Source of the DNA: an uncultured Ignavibacteriota bacterium
Lineage (GTDB): Bacteria; Bacteroidota; Ignavibacteria; Tepidaquicellales; Tepidaquicellaceae
NCBI GenBank assembly: GCA_903901375.1
Contig: CAIUQV010000128.1
Span: 1 to 7,733 of the forward strand
DNA: 7,733 nucleotides
Direction: 5' to 3'
Positions 1-5,840 of the stretch are shown here, one piece after another (position 1 is the first letter of the stretch; the number at the start of each line of letters is the position of its first letter). Under the pieces are notes generated by a model, which saw nothing but the letters and a program-made list of their open reading frames with translations, searched no databases and had not been told where the DNA came from. Made by a program: the position numbers and the translations under genes.

Positions 1-979
1 CCGATTTAAGTATTCGCGGATTTTTTCCTTTTGCTTCTTCAAATGTGTACCCTGTTGTGTTAAAGAATTTAGGATTAACATATTCTATATCTCCGTTTAA
101 ATCTGTAATTACCACAGTAACCGGGCTTTGCTCAATAGCCTGCGTAAGTTTTCTAAGTTGTATTTCCGTTTCTTTTTGCTTGTTGATATTCCGAAACAAT
201 GCAACCATATAATCAACAGAGCCGTCTTCTTTCCGAACACAACTTACTGATAAGCTCGTCCAGATAACATCCTTATTTTTTCGTATAAACCGTTTCTCCA
301 TTGAGTACGTATTTATTTCTCCTGCCATGACGCGGTTGAAACTTTCTAAGTCCGCTTTTAAATCTTCAGGGTAAGTTATGTCAGCCCAGGTCATGTTAGA
401 TAATTCTTCTTTCGAATACCCAAGCATATTGCAGAGCTCGGAATTTACATCGATCCACCCTTTTGTCAAAGATGTGATTGCTATTCCAATCAGCGGCAAT
501 TCAAAATAACTTCGGAATCTGGACTCATTTTCTTTCAAGACTTTTTCTGTTTGAATACGTTCACTGATATCCGTAACAAAAACAGTTAACCCTGTAATTT
601 TACCTTTGTCATCCATAAGCGGGCTGTATCTGTTTTCCCACTTCAATCTCGTAAATTTCGGGTCTCCGTATTCTTCAACCTCTACGAGCGATTCGCCATT
701 AAGTGTTTTATCAAAATTCCGTTTTGCTTTTGTTTTGTCTTCAGGTCTGTTTATAATATCAAGCATGTTCAAACCAATCTCGATATCTGATCCCCATATT
801 GTCTTTATGGTCTGTTTGTGAGATTCCGTGAAATACGTGTATCTGTATTTTTTGTCTAGAGAAAAAATATTCATTCCGAGCGGACTTTCTAATATAGAAT
901 GCAGAAGATGGTTTTGCTGTTTAAGTATTTTAAGATTTTCTTCTGAAGTATAGCAATCTTCTTTCGTTTTATTTTTCAT
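1..979 (-). CDS. Multi-PAS sensory protein, N-terminal part (runs off left edge)
   Basis: My own reverse-strand translation gives 326 codons open to the window edge, starting at the ATG at 979-977. An in-frame TAA lies two codons upstream (985-983), so no earlier start is possible. There is no signal peptide or membrane helix, so the visible part is cytosolic. Three PAS domains follow one another. PAS1 is at about residues 24-140 (YRYTYFTESHKQTIKTIWGS, closing FVTDISER). PAS2 is at about 151-268 (FRSYFELPLIGIAI, then NSELCNMLGYSKEEL, a PAC part with RKNKDVIWTSLSVS, closing LFRNINKQK). PAS3 starts near 277 (AIEQSPVTVVITD, NPKFFNTTGYTFEEAKGKNP) and is cut by the edge. Such N-termini usually precede a histidine kinase, a GGDEF domain or a SpoIIE phosphatase; the output domain is outside the window, so kinase is only the likeliest guess. 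It is transcribed divergently from the nucleotidase operon. Confidence 0.88.
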   Translation of the reverse strand, partial: MKNKTKEDCYTSEENLKILKQQNHLLHSILESPLGMNIFSLDKKYRYTYFTESHKQTIKTIWGSDIEIGLNMLDIINRPEDKTKAKRNFDKTLNGESLVEVEEYGDPKFTRLKWENRYSPLMDDKGKITGLTVFVTDISERIQTEKVLKENESRFRSYFELPLIGIAITSLTKGWIDVNSELCNMLGYSKEELSNMTWADITYPEDLKADLESFNRVMAGEINTYSMEKRFIRKNKDVIWTSLSVSCVRKEDGSVDYMVALFRNINKQKETEIQLRKLTQAIEQSPVTVVITDLNGDIEYVNPKFFNTTGYTFEEAKGKNPRILKS

Positions 980-1049
980 GTTTTAAATAGATTATAATAA
1001 TAAGTTCAGGATGATATAATATCCGGTTTTAATTACAATTCTGTCGTTT

Positions 1050-1066
1050 TATTTTAAGGTAAAATA
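1050..1066. repeat. Inverted repeat TATTTTA-AGG-TAAAATA
   Basis: Two perfect 7-base arms are separated by 3 bases. The reverse strand of the site reads TATTTTACCTTAAAATA. A related ACCCTAAAAT stretch occurs on the plus strand at about 1098-1107. It could be an operator half-site pair, but arms made only of A and T arise easily by chance here. Confidence 0.3.
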
Positions 1067-1111
1067 TTTATATAATAATTGAAATATTGATTTATATACC
1101 CTAAAATTTAA

Positions 1112-1127
1112 TAAAGTATATACTTTA
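1112..1127. promoter_or_regulatory. Perfect 16-bp palindrome, candidate operator
   Basis: TAAAGTATATACTTTA equals its own reverse complement over all 16 bases, with symmetry ending at 1111/1128. It lies 90 bp upstream of the nucleotidase start and 133 bp upstream of the PAS gene start. This is the size and symmetry of a site for a dimeric helix-turn-helix regulator, and it could serve either promoter. A rough chance estimate at this A+T content is a few percent for the whole region, so the operator role is inference. Confidence 0.4.
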
Positions 1128-1216
1128 CGTTAATTTATTCCACAAATGAGTATTAATCCTATATCCTATTTTATGTTTTAAATATTGAGTATTTTTACGC
1201 ATTATTTTAATTAGAT

Positions 1217-2746
1217 ATGATTATGAAAAAACTAATAACTGTTATATTTTTAATCCTGTTCAGTGGTTATGCATTAGCACAGGAAAACATAAAAGAACTG
1301 ACGATTCTTCACTGGAATGATTTTCATGCAAGGAATGTTCCTTATCAGGTTTCAAAGAAAAAAGACGGACAGACAGCAACATATTTTATCGGCGGAACGG
1401 GTTCAATGCTTGGGTATCTAAATAAATTCAGGGATGATAAATCACTTGTATTGCACGGAGGTGATGATTATCAGGGCAGCCCGATTTCTTCTATAACAAA
1501 AGGAAATTCACAGGTTGAACTTTTGAAACTTTACAATCTTGATGCGTTTATTGTGGGTAATCATGAGTTTGATTACGGTTCCACAGAGCTCGAAACCGGA
1601 CTTCAGCAGGCTAACTTTGATGTTCTTTCTGCTAATTTGCTTATTCAGAATGAAAACAGAACTTTCGGTAAGTCATATACTATAAAAGAAAAGAACGGGA
1701 TTAAAATTGGAATTATAGGAGTATCACCGGAGGATTTAAAGTCTCTTACACTACCAAAAAACGTTGCAAATATTACAGTTTTAAACACAGATTCCGTCAT
1801 TGCTGCAAACCTAAAAGTTCTGAAAAGTGAGAAATGTAATCTGATAGTTCTTCTTTCCCATAACGGAGCAGATATGGACAGTGTTTATGCTTCAAAATTT
1901 CATGATATAGACGTAATAGTGGGCGGACATTCACATACTCCTATTTATAAACCAAGAGTTGTAGACGGAATACTGATTGTTCAGGCAGGTTCTTACGGGA
2001 AGTTTCTTGGGAAACTTGATTTGAAAGTAGATACAGAAAAAGATACTATCGTAAGTTATTTCGGTAAACTGCACGAAACAGTACTCGACTCTGCGATTTT
2101 TGATAAAGCAGCAGGAGACAAAGTGAATGATATGATTGCTTCAATAGAGCCGAAGATGAAAGAAGTCATCGGAAAGCTCGAAGTTGACTGGAAGAAGGGT
2201 AACTGCGGACAATGGAATGTAGACGCACTAAGGACAATGTTTAAGACTGATGTTGCGCTTCTTAACGGAGGAAGTATAAGAAAAGATATGCTGAAGGGCA
2301 ATATAACAGTAGGTGACATCTGGGAAATAAATCCTTTTGGAAATAATATAATGACTTTTACAGTTAAAGGTTCATCGCTGAAAAAAATGTTAGCAAACAA
2401 TATAAGAATGGCAGCGAAAGACGAAGAATTAAGCGGTTACGATATGATATTATTTTCGGGAATGAAAATTGTTGTTAATACATCTTTACTCAGTGATCCT
2501 TCCGATTCGTTTATCAAATCACTTGAAGTAAACGGGAAAGCTATTGAAATGGACAAGGAGTATTCGGTTGTAACCAACAGTTATACAGCATCACAGGCGA
2601 AAAAATATTTCGGTGACTTCGGCGAGGAAATCAAGCCTTATGATACAAATGTAATCGACCGTGACGCATTACTTGAAGCAGTTAAGCAACAAAAGGTAAT
2701 AAATAACGTATTTGAAAAAAGGATTATAGACGAAAAATCAAATTAA
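1217..2746 (+). CDS. Exported 5'-nucleotidase / metallophosphatase family protein (UshA-like)
   Basis: This is probably a periplasmic two-metal phosphoesterase that removes phosphate from nucleotides or related esters. Residues 1-22 form a signal peptide (MKK start, hydrophobic core, cleavage after ALAQ or ALA). The N-terminal calcineurin-like domain shows the family metal motifs: HWNDFH (D35, H37), GGDDYQGS (D83), GNHEFDYG (N115, H116), SHNG (H215) and GGHSHT (H238, H240). The 5'-nucleotidase C-terminal domain, about 313-485, has NGGSIR (350-355) and PFGNN (373-377). The length of 509 residues is normal. The ATG at 1217 follows an in-frame TAA at 1208; the ATG at 1223 (MKKLITV) is an equally good start giving a more usual signal peptide. 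Near the C-terminus the usual GGDGY-type nucleoside-stacking segment is replaced by NSYTASQAKKYFGDFG, so the substrate may not be a simple nucleotide. First gene of the operon. Confidence 0.9.
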   Translation: MIMKKLITVIFLILFSGYALAQENIKELTILHWNDFHARNVPYQVSKKKDGQTATYFIGGTGSMLGYLNKFRDDKSLVLHGGDDYQGSPISSITKGNSQVELLKLYNLDAFIVGNHEFDYGSTELETGLQQANFDVLSANLLIQNENRTFGKSYTIKEKNGIKIGIIGVSPEDLKSLTLPKNVANITVLNTDSVIAANLKVLKSEKCNLIVLLSHNGADMDSVYASKFHDIDVIVGGHSHTPIYKPRVVDGILIVQAGSYGKFLGKLDLKVDTEKDTIVSYFGKLHETVLDSAIFDKAAGDKVNDMIASIEPKMKEVIGKLEVDWKKGNCGQWNVDALRTMFKTDVALLNGGSIRKDMLKGNITVGDIWEINPFGNNIMTFTVKGSSLKKMLANNIRMAAKDEELSGYDMILFSGMKIVVNTSLLSDPSDSFIKSLEVNGKAIEMDKEYSVVTNSYTASQAKKYFGDFGEEIKPYDTNVIDRDALLEAVKQQKVINNVFEKRIIDEKSN

Positions 2747-2751
2747 TATAT

Positions 2752-3027
2752 ATGGCAGAACCAAGAATAGTACATTGCGTAAAACTGAATAAAGACCTTC
2801 CAGGGCTCGACAGGCTACCTGTCCAGGGCGAACTTGGACAAAAAGTATATGATAATGTTTCAAAAGAAGCATTCAAGATGTTTCTTGATTATTTTAAAAT
2901 GATAGTAAATGAATACAGGCTTGATTTATCAAATCCGGATACTGATAAAATATTTCTTGACCAGATGACGGAATTTTTCTTTGGCTCGGGCGGGAATCTG
3001 CCCGATGAATATAAACCCGAAAAATAA
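2752..3027 (+). CDS. yggX: YggX-like Fe(2+)-trafficking / oxidative damage protection protein
   Basis: This small cytosolic protein of 91 residues matches the YggX family in length and layout. RIVHCVKLNKDLPGL carries the conserved N-terminal cysteine (C9). It is followed by PGELG-like QGELGQKVYDNVSKEAF (about 25-41), then the helical MIVNEYRLDLSNPD stretch, a FLDQMTEFFFG segment, and a short charged tail. In enterobacteria YggX limits iron-driven oxidative damage and helps protect or repair iron-sulfur clusters, with the cysteine important for function. It starts 5 bp after the nucleotidase stop and ends 9 bp before the phosphatase gene, so it is almost certainly co-transcribed. The family is best known from gamma- and betaproteobacteria, where it often sits beside mutY; that neighbour is absent here. 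Family assignment is from remembered sequence similarity. Confidence 0.85.
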   Translation: MAEPRIVHCVKLNKDLPGLDRLPVQGELGQKVYDNVSKEAFKMFLDYFKMIVNEYRLDLSNPDTDKIFLDQMTEFFFGSGGNLPDEYKPEK

Positions 3028-3036
3028 AGCCAGTTT

Positions 3037-4482
3037 ATGGTAACGGCATTTGAATTCGATAAATATCTTGAACATTCAAAAGATGATTCCTACAGGATTC
3101 ATCAGGATGAGAAGAACTTTTCTTCATTAAGAACTTTTATACTGATATTCTCAATCGTTACCGGTTTTATTACTATTACTACTTTCTTCGATGGAAGTAT
3201 AGATTATGATTCATATTCGTATTTTTCTGCGTTTGCCATTTCACTTCTGTTAAGGTTGTTTTATAACAGAATATTTTCAGTTGAAACCATCCGAAGGAAG
3301 ATTTTTATACTGATTGTGGCAACCCTAATAATGCTTCTTCTTTCGACAATACTTCAGGACTTTGTTGACAAGAAACCAGCTGATGATAATAAAGCAAAAG
3401 TTGAAAAGCTGAAGAATAAAAAAATCGATACTGATGAAGATATCAGCTTAACGGTTGATGATAAAAAAACGGGTACAGCTACTGTGGTTATCTTCTTTGC
3501 ACTTGCGCTTATTTTCTTCAGGTTTCCTAAAAACGATATAATACAGTTATACTCTCTTGCTATAGGTTTGCCACTGCTGACAGAACTTATTTTCTTTCAG
3601 AACTTTGGCATTACTGATAAAATACCGATGCTTGTTACAACTTTGCTGTGTTTTGTTATTTCATATTCTTCCGAAAGCAAAAGACATAAAAAGTTTAACA
3701 GGGAATACGAAGTATATTTTAAGCGCCATTCTGAAACTATCAGAATGAAGAAAGAGCTCGATTATGCAAGGGAGATTCAGTTGTCTATGCTTCCTGAAAG
3801 CCGGAAGGTTATTGGGGACTTACAGATTGCCGGAACCTCTTTACCTGCGAGCGAAGTAGGCGGTGATTATTATGATTACTTTAATATAAACGATGATTTA
3901 ACCGGTATATTTATATGCGATGTTTCGGGCCATGGTGTGGCGAGTGCATTGCTGCTATCGGGACTCAGAAGCTGCATGCACCTTATACTTGAAGACACAT
4001 CAAACCCAAAAGAAGTGTTCGTTAAATTAAATAAAATGGTAAGGCGGACACAGAACAGAAAAATGTTTGTTACTGCAGTTTTTGCTGTTGTTGACACTAA
4101 AAACAATAAATGTACTTTATACAATGCAGGTCATCTGCCGCCATATAAAATTTCCGGTGAATCGAGTGAGTTATTTAAGATTAAAAGACACGGAATTACA
4201 CTTGGGGCGGTTGATAATTTTATTCCGGATGGTGAAGATAATCTTGTTACTTTTGATTTTAAGAAAGGCGATAAGTTGCTTCTGTACACAGATGGGATAA
4301 TTGAGGCAATGGATGTAATTAAAAACGAATTTGGATTTTCAAGACTGGAAGATTTTCTTTACAGGAATACTTCGGGTAGCCCTTCTGATCTTCTCGACGG
4401 ATTAATTAAGGAAGTAAATAATTTTACGGGTGAAGCGGAACAGATAGATGATATAAGTATTTTAGTTATTTCAAGAAATTAA
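3037..4482 (+). CDS. Membrane PP2C-type serine phosphatase (SpoIIE/RsbU family)
   Basis: 481 residues. The N-terminal half has six predicted membrane helices (about 32-51, 60-73, 89-107, 147-162, 168-187, 194-211). Basic residues at 73-88 and 213-225 place both ends inside, so the Lys/Asp-rich loop at 108-146 would be periplasmic. A charged linker with LDYAREIQLSMLPE (241-254), typical of RsbU-like proteins, leads into the SpoIIE domain. Metal-binding acidic residues are intact: GGDYYDY (D277), CDVSGHG (D295), YTDG (D419) and DDIS (D471, D472); NAGHLPPY is also present. The expected reaction is dephosphorylation of a phosphoserine on an anti-sigma-factor antagonist (STAS protein), but no STAS or RsbW-like gene is in the window. 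No known sensor domain is seen, so the membrane part may sense the signal. The start is fixed by the in-frame yggX stop four codons upstream. Confidence 0.92.
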   Translation: MVTAFEFDKYLEHSKDDSYRIHQDEKNFSSLRTFILIFSIVTGFITITTFFDGSIDYDSYSYFSAFAISLLLRLFYNRIFSVETIRRKIFILIVATLIMLLLSTILQDFVDKKPADDNKAKVEKLKNKKIDTDEDISLTVDDKKTGTATVVIFFALALIFFRFPKNDIIQLYSLAIGLPLLTELIFFQNFGITDKIPMLVTTLLCFVISYSSESKRHKKFNREYEVYFKRHSETIRMKKELDYAREIQLSMLPESRKVIGDLQIAGTSLPASEVGGDYYDYFNINDDLTGIFICDVSGHGVASALLLSGLRSCMHLILEDTSNPKEVFVKLNKMVRRTQNRKMFVTAVFAVVDTKNNKCTLYNAGHLPPYKISGESSELFKIKRHGITLGAVDNFIPDGEDNLVTFDFKKGDKLLLYTDGIIEAMDVIKNEFGFSRLEDFLYRNTSGSPSDLLDGLIKEVNNFTGEAEQIDDISILVISRN

Positions 4483-4494
4483 ACTATTTATTAT

Positions 4495-4992
4495 ATGTCA
4501 AAACCAGTTGTAGGAATAATTATGGGATCTGATTCAGACCTTCCGGTTATGAATCAGGCAGCAGAAATTCTTGATATATTTAAAATCCCATACGAGGTAA
4601 AAATCACATCAGCACATCGTACTCCGGATTTAATGGCATCTTATTCAAAGAATGCGTATAAACGCGGAATTAAGGTTATCATTGCAGGCGCAGGTGGCTC
4701 TGCTCATCTGCCTGGAATGAGTGCGGCTTATTCTCCTGTTCCTGTTATAGGTGTACCTGTTGAAACAAAAGCTCTCAAAGGGCTCGATTCATTGCTTTCA
4801 ATAGTTCAGATGCCTTATGGAGTTCCTGTTGCAACTGTGGCAATCAATAATGCGAAGAATGCTGCATTGCTTGCTGTAGAAATTATAGGGGCATCAGATA
4901 AAAAAGTGCTTTCCAAAGTTATTAAGTTTAAAAAGGAAATTGAAAAAGAGTCACTTGGAAAAAACAGGAAATTAAGAGCAAATAAAAAATGA
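4495..4992 (+). CDS. purE: N5-carboxyaminoimidazole ribonucleotide mutase, PurE class I
   Basis: A cytosolic enzyme of de novo purine synthesis that converts N5-CAIR to CAIR. The class I hallmarks are present: GSDSDLPVM (11-19), SAHRTPD (39-45, His41 matching the catalytic histidine), AGAGGSAHLPGMSA (64-77) and QMPYGVPVATVAI (105-117). The length of 165 residues is normal, and the Lys-rich tail (about 136-165) is unconserved. Class I enzymes need PurK to supply N5-CAIR; purK usually lies beside purE but is not in the window. The gene starts 12 bp after the phosphatase stop, with that stop in frame, and overlaps the next gene by 4 bp. Family identity is certain; the class I call rests on these motifs. 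Confidence 0.97.
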   Translation: MSKPVVGIIMGSDSDLPVMNQAAEILDIFKIPYEVKITSAHRTPDLMASYSKNAYKRGIKVIIAGAGGSAHLPGMSAAYSPVPVIGVPVETKALKGLDSLLSIVQMPYGVPVATVAINNAKNAALLAVEIIGASDKKVLSKVIKFKKEIEKESLGKNRKLRANKK

Positions 4993-5639
4993 AAAGATAT
5001 ATAATATTTTTGATTCTGGTTATATTAACTGCCAGAACAAATGCTCAGATAAATATTGCTGACGATTCAAAGAGAGATAATCAGTCAGAACTCTCTTTAT
5101 TAATATCATACATGCAGGGCTCATTTTCGAGTGAAGAACAGTCAAAAGCCGACACCAGTTATTTCGATATTCGTCTTCATATGAAACCAATGTGGACTAT
5201 CCGTTCAGATGCTCACTGGATTTACGTCGAACAGGCAGTAGCTTCCAAACAGGATAAACCATACAGACAGAGGGTTTACAGGGTTACACAGCTTTCCGAC
5301 GGTACTTTTGAGAGTGCGGTGTTTACATTTCCTGAACCGCTTAAATATACAGGTGACTGGAAAAAGGATAATCCTCTTGAGGGATTAAACCCTTCTGATT
5401 TAACTCAAAGAAAAGGGTGTTCAGTATTTCTTGTAAAGAGTGAAGACGGTTCTTTTACCGGCAGCACAAAGGGCAAAGGATGCGAAAGTGATTTACGTAA
5501 TGCAAAATATGCTTCAAGCGAAGTTATTATAAATAAAGACGGAATGAAGAGCTGGGACAGGGGATTCAATGAAAATGATGAACAAGTCTGGGGTGCCACA
5601 AAAGGTGGATACGTATTTAAGAAAACAAATGAAAACTAA
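4989..5639 (+). CDS. Exported CpcT/CpeT-family protein
   Basis: 216 residues. MKRYIIFLILVILTARTNAQ is a signal peptide with likely cleavage after NA or NAQ, so the protein is exported. The mature part matches the CpcT/CpeT family over its whole length: MQGSFSSEEQ (42-51), YFDIRLHMKPMW (58-69), WIYVEQA (77-83), PYRQRVYR (91-98), RKGCSVFL (141-148), GSTKGKGC (158-165), YASSEVII (174-181), SWDRGF (188-193) and QVWGATKGGYVF (199-210). In cyanobacteria this family attaches bilins to phycobiliproteins and has a lipocalin-like barrel. Homologues in non-phototrophs have no known role, and nothing here suggests bilin chemistry. C144 and C165 could form a disulfide in the periplasm. The ATGA overlap with purE implies translational coupling. 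The family call is strong; function is unknown. Confidence 0.85.
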   Translation: MKRYIIFLILVILTARTNAQINIADDSKRDNQSELSLLISYMQGSFSSEEQSKADTSYFDIRLHMKPMWTIRSDAHWIYVEQAVASKQDKPYRQRVYRVTQLSDGTFESAVFTFPEPLKYTGDWKKDNPLEGLNPSDLTQRKGCSVFLVKSEDGSFTGSTKGKGCESDLRNAKYASSEVIINKDGMKSWDRGFNENDEQVWGATKGGYVFKKTNEN

Positions 5640-5840
5640 AATACAATTTGGTTTATATTTAGAGCATTAATATTTTCAAAAGCACAAATTTTACCGTTCG
5701 TCTCCTCGCTTATTTTGGCTTCGGATACCTGAAAGTAGTAAGTTTTCAGGCATCTTCTCGTATGGTTCTCGTTCTAACCAGGTCAACCTTGCGCTTCAGA
5801 TAGGTATATTTGTCGTATGTTTCAGGTTCGCCGAATTTCT
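5640..5840. other. Convergent intergenic region
   Basis: These 201 bases lie between the ends of two converging transcription units. The left part (5640-5690) is A+T-rich. The right part is richer in G+C and holds a hairpin (5728-5750) and the gene-like but broken frames listed separately. No RNA gene or mobile-element end is seen. Confidence 0.6.
5728..5750. terminator. Hairpin in convergent gap, possible terminator
   Basis: CCTGAAA and TTTCAGG form a perfect 7-bp stem with a 9-base loop, which two G-T pairs could shorten. It lies about 90 bp after both the CpcT-family stop and the tag stop, the right place for a shared terminator. Neither strand has a clear T-run after the stem, so intrinsic termination is doubtful. 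Confidence 0.3.

Larger units (their letters stand above)
980..1216. promoter_or_regulatory. Divergent A+T-rich intergenic region
   Basis: These 237 bases separate the leftward PAS gene from the rightward five-gene operon and must hold the promoters of both. The composition is far richer in A+T than the flanking genes, and all frames are stop-rich. TATAAT-like boxes occur on the plus strand at 1015-1020 and 1071-1076 and on the minus strand at 996-991, but none has a convincing -35 partner, and in such A+T-rich DNA they are expected by chance. I find no Bacteroidetes-type TAnnTTTG box. Two inverted repeats (1050-1066 and 1112-1127) are listed separately as candidate operators. Confidence 0.6.
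1217..5639 (+). other. Probable five-gene operon
   Basis: Five co-directional genes follow one another with gaps of 5, 9 and 12 bp and a final 4-bp ATGA overlap, with no room for internal terminators. Order: exported 5'-nucleotidase family protein, yggX, membrane SpoIIE phosphatase, purE, exported CpcT/CpeT-family protein. Transcription would start in the divergent region upstream and end after 5639. Co-transcription is inferred from spacing alone. Confidence 0.75.

Noticed and set aside
606..821. Plus-strand ORF of 71 codons
   Set aside because: It lies antisense within the PAS-domain gene, whose minus-strand frame gives clear PAS motifs; the ORF product is Ser/Phe-rich shadow sequence.
1071..1076. 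TATAAT as a definite -10 promoter box
   Set aside because: No matching -35 element at 16-18 bp, and such hexamers are frequent by chance in this A+T-rich stretch.
2056..2400. Minus-strand ORF of 114 codons
   Set aside because: It is antisense to the conserved C-terminal domain of the 5'-nucleotidase gene, with no recognisable motif of its own.
3876..4300. Minus ORF 3876-4124 and plus ORF 4067-4300
   Set aside because: Both lie inside the SpoIIE catalytic domain in other frames; the catalytic frame is intact and fully explains the region.
4989..4992. 4-bp overlap of purE and the next gene considered as programmed frameshifting
   Set aside because: ATGA start/stop overlaps are a common form of translational coupling, and the downstream protein has its own signal peptide, so it is made separately.
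5405..5599. Minus-strand ORF of 64 codons
   Set aside because: Antisense shadow of the conserved CpcT/CpeT-family C-terminus.
1217..5639. Operon considered as a defence or mobile-element cassette
   Set aside because: All five products belong to metabolic, stress or signalling families; no nuclease, transposase, integrase, repeat array or toxin-like gene is seen.
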